Both the position numbers and the translations under genes were made by a program. A DNA stretch of 64,000 nucleotides from Branchiostoma floridae (taxonomy: Eukaryota; Chordata; Leptocardii; Amphioxiformes; Branchiostomatidae): positions 16,685,280-16,749,279 of the forward strand of contig NC_049994.1 of NCBI RefSeq assembly GCF_000003815.2, in the 5' to 3' direction. The notes under the pieces were generated by a model that was not told the origin of the DNA, did no database searches, and was given only the letters and a program-made list of their open reading frames with translations. Below are positions 21,930 to 32,368 of the stretch, one piece after another (the stretch's first letter is position 1; each line of letters starts with the position of its first letter).

Positions 21930-24900
21930 TGTGTGTGTGTGTGATTGTGATTGTGTGTGTGTGTGTGTATGTGTGTGATTGTGTTTGAGAGAGTGAGTGT
22001 GTGTGTGTTTGTGTGTGATTGTGTGTGCGCGCGCGCGTGTGTGTGTGTGCGTGGTTGTGTGTGTGCGTGTATGCGTATGTGTGTGTGTGTGTATGTGTGT
22101 GTGTGGGGTTCTTTATTTAACGAGCTCGAGATGTGACTCTCCTCAACAACGCAGTTGTGGGGTCGGGTCGTTTGGCGTCCTGGGTTCAAATCTTGTCATG
22201 CTACAGATCATGCGTTCTTGGAAAGGGCACTACATTCCTCACTCCACCCAGGTGTAAAACAGGTACCTGAATTCGGTTGGGGTCTGTCCCTATGGTCTCA
22301 AAAAGGCTATAGAACTACATTTACATTTACCAACAACGCTAACTACAAGACCACGTCTTACTCTGTTTCTCCCTAGGTTTGTGACGACCATGGCCACACT
22401 GGAGACCTACCCAGATAGTCTACTGGGGGACGGCCGCAGGAGAAAGTGGTACTTCGATCCCAACAAGAATGAATACTTCTTTGACAGGTATGGGACACAT
22501 CAATCAGAAGTTATAATGCAATTGCAAGTACGTGGTGGAAACGTAGAAGACATACATGTGACGATAAACAGTTATATAAACAATATTCTACTCTAATACT
22601 TATGAATTCGTCGTTCGATAAGTTTATTCCACGACAAGTAAGGGTCAGATGAACTCAGTTGGCCTACATGTGTAAGTCCTGGAATCAGTCTGACATCCAG
22701 GCTATAGAACGGGTACCTTTAGGTGGTTAGCCTGGCTGTTATTTTTAATCACTTTATTCGAATTTTTAGATCAGTAGTTCATTGATTGCTTCACTAATGT
22801 AGACACATTGTGGGCCTATGAAAATTGAAAATTCTTGGCGCAGCCGTGTCGTAATACCCCTGTCACATTATCCACGATCGTCGGGCGTATCGATGGAAGA
22901 TCGGCCATATTTAAGATCGACAGAGGGTTGCGCGTATTTTTCACCTGAAAACCGCCCCTACCACATATAAGCCATACTTTGTACCGTGCACAATTGTTGT
23001 GCAATGAAGTTATTAGTATAAGCGAGGCTCGGGCGATTGCCGCAGAATCGTCGTCCCATCGATTTTCGCCAAGTGTCACGGGAGTATAAAAAAGATAAAA
23101 ATCCACAACGCGCAGAACACTTTGCTTCAGGTGGTTAACCTGGCTGGCATTTTCAAGGATTTTATAAGATACACCAGTAGTTCATTGACCTCAATGTACA
23201 CAATGGTAAAATGTCACACTAGTCAGCTGTAGCATGTAAGGGTCAGATTCTCTCTGGCCCTTTGTCCTGCACGTGTTTGTGTGAGACAGTAAGTTTACAT
23301 TGCAGACCGCACCTGCATAATTTATGAGGACAGAATTGGGTCCACTAAGAGAAAATTGGATGTTGCTCCACCATTGTACTGACGGGTAATTAGAAGGATA
23401 AACCACAACATTCGACGCGCCTCATGCATAATTTATCACAAAATGATTGCACACCACTTACGATAATACCTGATGTCAGATGATAACTCTAGAAATGGAC
23501 ACATGTCACTCTAACATGTACCCATAGCAAAGTCACACTTCCATGAATATCAACATTTCCCTGTTATCACACTTTAAAAATCACAATAAACAGAGTTGGC
23601 CGGCCAGAGGAATTATTTCCGCTGGCCCGCCGACTCCCCTAGCGCACTATTGACTATTGACTCTATTTGTCTAATTTCTACTATTAGACCACCGATCCGC
23701 TGAGCTTGGTTTTCACTCAAATTGCCAATACTGGCTGCATTGATAAGGTGAATTATAAGACCACGTTGCCACCCTAATCGAAGCTATGTACATGTACTCA
23801 CTTAAAGTGAGTAAAAAGGCGTGAAGTGCTGGTTCCAAGGGTACAACATTGAGGTCTGTTTGGGATTCGAAAACCCATAACCTTTAGATTCTAAGGCAAC
23901 AAACTTAACCATAACACAACATTGCCACATTCCCCAGACACCGCCCCAGTTTTGAGGCGATCCTGCAGTACTACCAGACGGGCGGGATGCTACAGAGGCC
24001 CGAGGAGGTTCCCGCTGAGGTGTTCCTGGACGAGCTGGAGTTTTACGATGTTGGAGAAGAAACTTTGAGAAGGTGAACTATGATCTTTTTCATTCATTCA
24101 TTCATTCAATTACCACGTGTAAAGAAATGTAATGAAATCAAATGATTTACCAGGCTAGTGAAGTTTTCTTGTCACACAACCAGTTCTATCTCATCTCTCA
24201 CCTGCGTACCTCCATTAGCTTCTCGTCGCTATATCTAACCGAAGTAGGTGGCGCTTTTGGAGCGAGGACACAATCCAAAACATGGCTGTTTGTATCCCCT
24301 CTCGTCCTCATCGAAACACATGTACAAGCAGGTGGGAGACATAACTGGCTGTGAAAAAGTATACTCCAATATCCTACATGTATATCCTACCAACCTGATA
24401 AAATCATTTTCGGAAGCAGGGCAAATGACTAACGTTAGTTCACCTTTATCCGTGGGGTAACCTATATCCGTTGTATTGAGAACAGGATATCAAGGGATAT
24501 CAAGTCCGACGGAATATGGTTTTTGTATTTCACGTATCTTCACAATATTGTAGTTTGAGACCACCGTCCGTCGATTTATTTATTTATTTATTTATTTGGA
24601 TTCTCCACACTGGAGGGTATGGCGGAACAGGTGTCAAAAGACACCTTTTCGAAGCCGCCATACCTTAAACATAACAATGATACATCAAATCATAATATAC
24701 ATAAAATACAAGAACAGATATCATAATCAATGTAACGTTCAAATCAAGATAAATCAACTTAACAACACACATACATTATTGAGTCCAAATCTATGAAATA
24801 GATATACATGTAGTCATAATATAGGGCAAAATTATCGTGGCCTTGTGGCAATGCAAGAGGCGCAACAGCATGCTAGTGACCATGTGCAAGCCTGCTCTAG

Positions 24901-27900
24901 CTTGAAGTTTTGTCGGAATCGGTTTTGCATAAATGTAGATAGTTTTCGTTTAAAGGCAGACACGTCGGACGGGCTTGTGTCTGATGCCCCCAGCCCTTTG
25001 GTTTCAACGGGAAGTTTGTTCCAAATTGTGATAAGTCGTGGTGTAAATGAGGAGGCAAATGAAGAAGATCTTACTCTCTGAGGGACTAACATGTGTGCCC
25101 TTAAACTACGTGGCGTTCTTGTAGGGAATGCAGCTAACCTCGCTAGAACTGAATCATATACCTTTGCAAGGGACTTAACGAATACCACAACATCAGACAT
25201 CTCTCTTTGGTAAGACAGTGGTAACAAGCCTAGTCTAGATAGTCTAGACTTGTAGTCCAGGTGTTCAGCGGAGGGCCCGAGGATGTATTTCGTTGCCCTT
25301 CGCTGTACACACAGATTTGCATGACATCCCCAAATATCCCTGTTTATAGATACACCGGATAAAGGTTACCCTGCGGATAAAGGTGACCTAGCGTTAATAG
25401 ATTGACCGTTTTTCCTCCCCAGGTACCGAGAAGAGGAGGGGATGGAGCTGCCCCCTCCTGACGTCCTGCCGCCGCCGGAAGACGAGAGGCTGAAGAAAAT
25501 CTGGCTCCTCTTCAACGAACCGAAGTCGTCAATCCTGGCCAAGATCGTTACAAGTGCGTTTAATTCGTCTACCATATTCAATATGATACAGATGCAATAG
25601 AGCTGTATGGTTTATCTTCTTCATATGTGTATTCCTGTATGTTCGTTTGTTTGTTTCGCATAACCGGTTAACCGTCTGCAGGCAGTTTTGGCGACGCCTC
25701 AGGGGCGAGCCAAATGGTACATCATAGTGTTCAGTCTGCAAGAATTCTAGGAATTGTACAAGCCTTTGTCCACAGGAATGCTGGTCCATAAGAATATTTG
25801 GAATTCCAGTCAGGGAGGCAGGGCTGCTGGAGTCCAAATTCTCCTCAAACTCAGAACATTTTGAGAACTTTAAGTCAACACGTTAACAATGCCTGCAAGG
25901 TCACCTTTTCGCTTTTCTTCTGCTCCAGCCATCTGTGTGATAATGATACTGATGAGCGTGGTGGTGACGTGTATGGAGACTGTACCGGAAGTGCAGGAGT
26001 GGCTGCACACCCCCGCCACAGGCAGCAATGAGACAGGCCCACTTCCGGTGACGCGGAACCCGTTCTTCGTGGCGGAGACCATCTACGTGGCCTGGTTCAC
26101 TCTGGAGCTGGTTTTAGGTATGACGCAATACTTTGCACCCACGTGATCATGACGAAAGCACTATCCACCATGTTTGATGGTTAAACCTACCCACACACCA
26201 AATATTGATGCAATGTATTAGGCTTTCTCCAGTTATGTTGTCCATCCAAAAACATACACATACACAAACACACTCATTGGCAAAGGTAAAAGCTACAATA
26301 TAACAATGAATATTGTTGAACAATGAGTCTTGGGTACCATTCGGGTAGTAGTTGGCTCCTATGTTTGTTTGCTTCTGCTACTCGTCCAAAATTTGTACAA
26401 TTCCAGACGTTAGAAATGTCAAGGTTGGCAGATGGCACAACAGAGAAGCGACTGTATATATTGTATAATAAACGCTAGAGCGAACTACTTTCCGGATGGT
26501 ACCCAGGCTGATTTGACTCAGGACTTTCCGAAAACAGATACGCAGGAATTGATTCTATTGAATAGTAATTCTTGATCAGAACCAATCAATCCTTCATTGA
26601 TATCTAACCTCCGTCGACGATTTTGATGTCTTGTCTTGTGCCCCTAGGGTTCGTGTCCTGCGCGGACCGGTGCAGGTTCGTGAAGGATTACGTCAACGTT
26701 TTGGACTTCATCGGGATCGCGCTATACTTCGTTGAGCTGGGGCTCGAAATGAGGCGAGTCTTTATAGCCGTTCGTTTAGACCCTTTGTTGCTTATTGGGT
26801 GGGTTGATTACTCTTTCTTCGCAGAGTAGTCTTAGCCTCTACCAGGCTCCACATGTCGCTGGAAAATGATAGAAATTGGCCGAATATAGCTAGCTATAGC
26901 CAGGGGAGTGAGCTAGTCGCAAAATACTAATCTGGCATGCTATGTGTCTATATTTTCCCAAATTCTCCTATGTTTTCGGCGACCTGTGGGCTAAGAACTC
27001 CATACGGACCTCATGAATATATACTCGCGTGTGAATCTTCCTTTAAACACCCGTCTAGTGGAGAGAGGCCATAAAAACATTGATTTTAAAATCCATCTAA
27101 CTTTCTTTCCACTGCCGTCCATACATTCAGCTCTAACCTCCCCACGGATCAAATAAACCGCATCGTGAACGCCATGTGGATAGCGCGCCTGGTCCGGATG
27201 TTGCGGATCGTCAAAGTCACCAAGTACTCGGGGGACATGCAGCTTTTCTGGAAAGCAATGGTAGGTCTACCACACTACTGTGTAGGTGCGCACCTAGCAG
27301 TTTATGGCGTTCTTGCAGGTGTTGTAAGCTGCGTTGCTGTCCATGGTGCTGATTGTCAATATTCGGGGTGGTTATGCATGTGTAAGTCATCAGGTACTCC
27401 GGCGACATGCAGCTCTTCTTGAAGGCAATGGTAGGTCTACCAAACTACTGCGTAGGTGCGCCCCTAGCGGTTTACGGCGTTCTTGCAGGTGTCGTAAGCT
27501 GCGTTGCTGTCCATGGTGCTGATTGTCAGTATTCGGGGTGGTTATGCATGTGTAAGTCACCAGGTACTCAGGGGACATGCAGCTCTTCTGGAAAGCAATG
27601 GTAGGTCTATCACTGTGTAGGTGCGCACCTAGCGGTTCATGTCGTTCCTGCAGGTGTCGTAAGCTGCGTTGCTGTCCGTGCTGCTGATTGTCAGTATTCG
27701 GGGTGGTTATGCATGTGTAAGTCACCAGGTACTCAGGGGACATGCAGCTCTTTTGGAAAGCAATGGTAGGTCTACAACACCACTGTGTAGGTGCGGCCCT
27801 AGCGGTTTATGGCGTTCTTGCAGGTGGCGTAAGCTGCGTTGCTGTCCATGGTGCTGATTGTCAGTATTCGGGTGGTTATGCATGTGTAAGTCACCAGGTA

Positions 27901-29542
27901 CTCAGGGGATATGCAACTCTTTTGGAAAGCAATGGTAGGTCTACAACACCACTGTGTAGGTGCGCCCCTAGCGGTTTATGCCGTTCTTGCAGATGGCGTA
28001 AGCTGCGTTGCTGTCCAAGGTACTGATTGGCATTAGTCGGGTTGCTATTATGCTATGCATTTCTACCACTGTGTAGAAATGCGGTTTATCTCGTTCCTAC
28101 GGGTGGCACAAGCTGCGTTGCTGTCCATGGTTCTGATTAGTAATAGTCGCGTGGTTATACATTTCTACCGCTGTTTAGGTGCGCACCTAGCGGTTTACCT
28201 CGTTCCTGCAGGTGAAGCAAGCTGTGTTACTGTCCATGGTGCTGATTAGTAATAGTCGGGTGGTTATGCATTTCTACCACTGCATAGGTGCGCACCTAGC
28301 GGTTTCTGTCGTTGCTACAGGAGCTGTCCAAGGTGCTGATTGGTATAGCCGCCACATTGCTTCGTAATGCAATGAGACAATGAGTAACGTATAAGATTAA
28401 GAACAATGATACACAAAATTGCGCATTGCATCATCGTAGGTTAGTAACTGAGGCCGTCTCCCTGTACCTGAAGGTTGGGAGTTCAAATGCCGGTGATTGC
28501 TGTTCACCGGCACCTGATATTCACACTGCTGTAAAATGCACTTCTCACAACAGGATTCATTTATACCCTGTTCATTGTACACGTAACTAGGCGAGGTAGG
28601 GGATTTCTCCAGGTACATCGAACCTGTAAATACTGTACATAGCGTCTGCCTCCTCTGTCACGACCGGCAAAAGGTAGATGCTCATGCTTTGATAATAGTT
28701 CACTTCATTTTTCTTTATTTTTCCCCAGACCAACAGTATGACTGCCATCATCCTATTCTTCTTCATGACAATTGCGTTGATGTTGTTGTTCTCCTGTGTG
28801 GTATTAATTACTGCACGGAAATATGTGGTGTAATATCTCCGGTACAATGAATATCTATACACCGTACAAATAGCATCTCTCCTTCATATTGTGATCGGCA
28901 GAAGACAGATCTTCACGCTTCAATGATAGTTCACTTTCAATTTTTCTTTGTTGTTTTTCCCAAGACCAACAGCATAACGGCCATCATTCTGTTCTTCTTC
29001 ATGACAACTGCATTGATAGCATTCATATTGATCGGCGGAAGACGGATCTTCATGCTTCAATGTGAGTTCACTTTCATGATCAGTTTTTCTTTGTCCTTTC
29101 CCAGACCAACAGCATGACGGCCATCATCCTGTTCTTCTTCATGACGACCGTGCTGATGCTGCTCTTCTCCTGCGTGGTTTACTACACGGAGATTGACGAC
29201 CCGGACACCAAATTCACCAGCATCCCAGAAACCTTCTGGTGGGCCATCGTGACCATGATCAACATCGGGTACGGCGACTACTACCCGCGCACTATTGTAG
29301 GGAAGATCGTCGGTTCCGTCGCCGCTATAGCCGGTATCGTAGCCCTCTGTTTGGGGATACCCGAGTTTATGGAGTGTTATATTCACCTGTACGAGGCCGC
29401 CAGGTATCACAAGAGGTACTCGCAACGGAAGAACTTTGACATGGCCTCGTCCAAGTTCGGCGCGATAGGAAGTTCGAAGTCGCGCCGTCGCAACTTGAGC
29501 AGGAACAGGGACAAGAACAGGACGTTTAAACTGGTTCTCTGA
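21713..29542 (+). CDS. Voltage-gated potassium channel alpha subunit, Shaker-related, divergent
   Basis: Eight coding exons: 21713-21858, 22377-22487, 23938-24072, 25423-25553, 25929-26117, 26648-26753, 27131-27260 and 29105-29542. Phases agree at all junctions, giving 462 codons with TGA. The start ccATGTTG follows ggagga. Order of domains: T1 tetramerisation (VVINVSGLR, YFDPNKNEYFFDR, FYDVGEE; no Zn-binding HxxxxxC/CC set, so Kv1-like), S1 (ICVIMILMSVVVTCMET), S2, S3 (VLDFIGIALYFVE), S4 (WIARLVRMLRIVKVTK), S5, pore helix with filter INIGYGD, S6. It would form tetrameric plasma-membrane K+ channels. Oddities: Trp replaces the first S4 arginine, Asn replaces the filter Thr (usual TVGYG), and CLG replaces the S6 PVP gate motif. 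The extracellular S1-S2 loop holds an N-glycosylation site (GSNETG). A polyadenylation signal aataaa lies at 29884. The subfamily is uncertain. Confidence 0.9.
21876..22113. repeat. (GT)n microsatellite in Kv intron 1
   Basis: About 240 bases of gt dinucleotides with occasional gattgtg and gcgc interruptions, starting 17 bases after the exon 1 donor (cag/gttcgt). Cys-Val frames across it are artefacts. Confidence 0.95.
22145..22310 (+). repeat. tRNA-derived SINE-like fragment
   Basis: Contains cctgggttcaaatcttgtca (an RNA polymerase III B-box-like word), then cttggaaagggcacta, cactccacccaggtgtaaaa and acctgaattcggttgggg. Similar arrangements appear at 33715-33830 and 45485-45595 and, reversed, near 23820-23885. 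It lies in Kv intron 1. Confidence 0.5.
22490..23935. other. Kv intron 2, no gene
   Basis: About 1.45 kb of intron. It contains a reversed SINE-like piece (about 23820-23885) and at 23598-23690 a decayed relative of the palindromic MITE found at 54015-54214 (ggccggccagaggaatta, ctctatttgtctaatttct). Confidence 0.45.
24434..25394. mobile_element. MITE (CACCTTTATCCGTGG family) interrupted by a LINE
   Basis: The left part (24434-24574, gttcacctttatccgtgggg) and right part (about 25346-25394, ggataaaggttaccctgcgg then ataaaggtgac) are the two ends of one element, separated by the LINE fragment. The flanks ctaacgtta (left) and ctagcgtta (right) match at 8 of 9 positions and probably represent a 9-bp target duplication. 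It is located in Kv intron 3, just before the exon 4 acceptor. Confidence 0.7.
24575..25345 (-). mobile_element. 5'-truncated non-LTR retrotransposon, RT C-terminal end
   Basis: Minus-strand translation gives the typical C-terminal tail of LINE reverse transcriptase ORFs: VQRRATKYILG, then SRLGLLPLSYQREMSD, then TPRLITIWNKLP and VSAFKRKL. The 3' end is marked by an (aaat)n tail (ttta repeats at 24575-24598 on the plus strand). The catalytic core is absent, so it is a dead-on-arrival copy. The class (CR1/L2/Jockey-like) is not resolved. Confidence 0.85.
26328..26509. mobile_element. MITE, GCCTGGGTACCAT family, copy 2
   Basis: Left end cttgggtaccattcgggtag, right end ccggatggtacccaggct, inner word acaacagagaagcgactgta. 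It lies in Kv intron 5. Confidence 0.7.
27217..28340 (+). repeat. Tandem array containing the end of Kv exon 7
   Basis: Units of about 165-170 bp repeat the last codons of exon 7 (YSGDMQLFWKAM) with the donor atg/gtaggt and following intron words (gtgcgcacctagcggttta, gctgcgttgctgtccatgg). The real exon ends at 27260 and the extra donor copies end at 27430, 27600, 27765 and 27934. Further units to about 28340 have lost the exon part. The extra copies keep a caccag acceptor-like word before the coding piece but would enter in the wrong phase after exon 7. Confidence 0.9.
28729..28833 (+). pseudogene. Extra copy of the Kv S5 exon start, ends in a stop
   Basis: The acceptor tattttteccccag-type tract (ttctttatttttccccag) is followed in the correct phase by TNSMTAIILFFFMT, IALMLLFSCVV and then 10 novel codons with TAA at 28831. 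Splicing exon 7 to this site would give a Kv protein truncated after S5, without pore or S6. A second, weaker copy starts at 28965 (acceptor ccaag, ITAIILFFFMTTALI). The true exon starts at 29105. Tandem duplication is certain; use in transcripts is unknown. Confidence 0.7.
28965..29060 (+). pseudogene. Second extra copy of the Kv S5 exon start
   Basis: Repeats accaacagcataacggccat and ttcttcttcatgacaact after an aag instead of cag acceptor, and diverges after ALIAFI. Flanking words (gatcggcagaagacagatctt, gatagttcactttca) recur before each of the three copies, which shows that the duplication unit included intron sequence. Confidence 0.7.
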
Positions 29543-29544
29543 GG

Positions 29545-30390
29545 ACAAGAAACCAAAGATCTCATACTACTAATAGTACTGTCAGTCAGTCCATAGACTA
29601 TGACAAAGACTGTGCAAGAAACAATGAGAAAAAATAACAAGAAAACATGCTCAGCAAAACTTCATATACCTCCTTGAAGTAGTTTTAGTTTTTTTCGAAT
29701 CTGTTGTTTTACTCTTAATTGTGAATTTCTCGCTGATTCTTAAGCCCTTTTCCCACTTAAGGCTACAAAAGTTGAAATCTGTGTGGACAGTTTTGTATTC
29801 TACAAATTGCCTTTAAGTTATATTAATCAATGCAAAAGCAATAGATATGGGTTTGATGTGATGCATATAGTTGTACAGAGTTAAATAAAGCAAACAGTGG
29901 AAAAGAAAGTGTATACAGCTAATTATATGTGACTGTACAATTGTAGAAAAACACAACATTTGGTGAATAAAATAAGGTTATATAAGATATGCAAATATAC
30001 TGGCATCTCAATAACAAAGACAATAAATGTATATCAGTCTTGTCTGTATGTTTATTTGTATTAAGATATAAGTTGTAAATTGGATAATACATTGTATATT
30101 CACTGAAAAAAGGACACAAAAATTACAGATTATTAGAGCACAGAATTTTCTCTGTATACGTATAATATTCATATGTTATTATTATATAATAAGCATACTC
30201 TTCAATTTAACATGTAATAGAGCATTTGTGGGAATTACGGAATAGCTGCCTATTAGTTAGCTTTCTAGCAATTTTGCTTACCTAAATACCATATGATAAT
30301 ATATAGCTTTTATGTACAACATGAGATAGGATGATCCCAACAGAAAGGAACTACACTATTTACATGCTAGTATCACATTTTTGAAAGCAC
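29545..30390. other. Kv 3' UTR and intergenic
   Basis: AT-rich sequence after the Kv stop, with an aataaa signal at 29884-29889. No other gene seen. Confidence 0.5.
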
Positions 30391-30392
30391 AA

Positions 30393-30719
30393 CAGGGCTC
30401 TAGCCAGCTCGAAATTCTTTTCCGTCAGCTAATTCCATTGTCGCAAAAACCGCGACAATTAAGTTAGAAAGACGGAACTGAGACCTTGAAAAACGGGTTT
30501 TTAATGAGATTATCATATGCAAAAGGGCACCGACACACACAGTCAACAATCATAACAATAACAAAACAAACAGTGTGTGGCTTTCTGACGTGGACAGCGT
30601 CCCCAAGCCGCCAGTAGCTTCCACCAAGAATTTTTGTCCGTCAAGGTTGACGGATTGGTTTAAAAAAATTTCCGTCACACGCAGCAAATTTCCAAAAACG
30701 GATGCTGGCTAGAGCCCTG
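30393..30719. mobile_element. hAT-like MITE, CAGGGCTCTAGCCAGC termini
   Basis: A perfect 16-bp inverted terminus, cagggctctagccagc at the left and gctggctagagccctg at the right. The flanking octamers aagcacaa and cagcagaa agree at 6 of 8 positions. CAGGG ends and an 8-bp target duplication fit hAT elements (inference). It carries no coding sequence. Confidence 0.75.
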
Positions 30720-30839
30720 CAGCAGAAACAACTCATCCTTTTTTGGTTTGAATTACAACATGCCAAGTTTCAATACAAATAAGGTATTGCATCTCACATT
30801 ACCCAGATGTCTCATCTTCATCCACAAAATTCTTAGCTT

Positions 30840-31030
30840 TCTGCTTCTGTCCACAAAGTTGACATTTGGCATCATCATCATCATTATCCGGGCGTGCTGG
30901 TTGCACGGATGGCCATGACTCTCTCCCTCCATCCTTCCCTATCCTCCATAGCCTTGGGTAGATCTTCAGCCGAGCAGCCAGAATCATCACAAAGTTGATG
31001 TAGATATGTTTTGCGTGGTCGACATTTGGC
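30840..31030 (-). mobile_element. 3' end of a second non-LTR retrotransposon
   Basis: Minus-strand translation gives RPRKTYLHQLCDDSGCS, AEDLPKAMEDREGWRERVM, AIRATSTPG and a stop, which is the characteristic C-terminus of a LINE ORF2. It is followed by an (atg)n-type tail (catcatcatcatcattat on the plus strand). Heavily 5'-truncated. Confidence 0.75.
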
Positions 31031-31920
31031 AGCATTTTTTGTAAATAATATGGTAATATGCAAAAATATTGTGGGTATTGAGATTGAGTTGGCGAATCAA
31101 CTAATGATACATGACATTGTTTGTACTTTGTCAAAAAATGATAAATTGAAGAAAAAAAAGAAGAGCACTGTAGCACAAAGTGTAACATATGCATAATGAA
31201 TACTCACAAAGTATCTAACAAATATTACTGCGATGGTTATAGATTAAGTTTAGTATCTGTGTTGATCTAATTTTATGATATATATACATTACATCCTAGG
31301 CAATTTTCAACAAGTTTTTACAGCAGTTGGTAATATGTTCACTTTTAACCAAACAACTCCCTCATATTGTATCATTACAGTTTAACTCTTAACACTAAGT
31401 CAATTTCTTCATTCACTGTTCCAATAACAAGTTTGTTACACTCTTCCAATAACCAAAAGAAATATTTGTTTCTTTTCTGTTTCATGTAAACTTCTTTTGT
31501 GACTTATAGTAACAGCTCTATGCTATTCACAAAACAAAAGGGGTTTCCATATTTTCAAGACAAGAAATATTTTGTCCAAATCTTTTTTCTTAAATAAGTT
31601 TTCAGACATAGAAGCAAAAGTTGGTTGTCCAGTAACTTGTTGCACTGTGCAGCCAAGTATGCATGTACAACCAAGTTATAGCCACTTCACTCCAGAACGT
31701 TGAAACCAACAGTTACCAACATGGTATGTAAGAATCAAACTGCCTTTCATATGACCTACAACAAAACAGCTTTGCATGTTGAAAACAAATATTATACACT
31801 TAACCTTTCTACTGCTGCCAAATTGCATTCATAATATAAAGATTTTCTTAACCAAAAAAACCCTACCTCAGCAGGAAAATGTTAACATTATCAATATGAT
31901 ACATTTACATTTAAAGGAAC

Positions 31921-32314
31921 TACAGTCAAAACTGCCAAAGTGACCACCTCTACATAAAGACCACCTGGCCAATGTGACCACTTTTTGGTCCTTTAGACAT
32001 TTTTCCCAATAAGGCCTACGTCATATTTCCAAACCAGGGCCTGGGAGCTTTTGGGAACAAAAATTGTGATAAAAAAACCCCACCAAACTACACCAGACAT
32101 GAAGAGAATAGTCAAGGGTATTATTTGTGTATATGTTTATGTATACATTTCTATTTTTTGCTTTCACAAACAGCCCAACCAGGCCTTGGCTTGTAAATGT
32201 GTCGTTAGCCTTACACAAGCATAAATAAAGAATCCCATCTTTAGTGACCACCTGTCCATAAAGACCAGATTTTGTCAGTCCCCTGAGTGGTCTTCTTGGG
32301 CAGTTTTGACTGTA
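31921..32314. mobile_element. MITE, TACAGTCAAA family, with internal insert
   Basis: Left end tacagtcaaaactgccaaag and right end gggcagttttgactgta, with the inner words gaccacctctacataaagacc and gaccacctgtccataaagacc. It is related to the dimer at 12289-12650. The middle (about 32010-32240) is unrelated and probably inserted. Confidence 0.65.
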
Positions 32315-32368
32315 TAAAACAGGAAAGAAATGTTCAATATCTAGAACGTGTCTGAACGTGACGTTTTC

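Noticed and set aside
21876-22189. Cys-Val and His-Thr repeat frames on both strands
   Set aside because: Products of the (gt)n tract in Kv intron 1.
24845-25081. 78-codon plus-strand frame
   Set aside because: Antisense shadow of the LINE reverse transcriptase tail.
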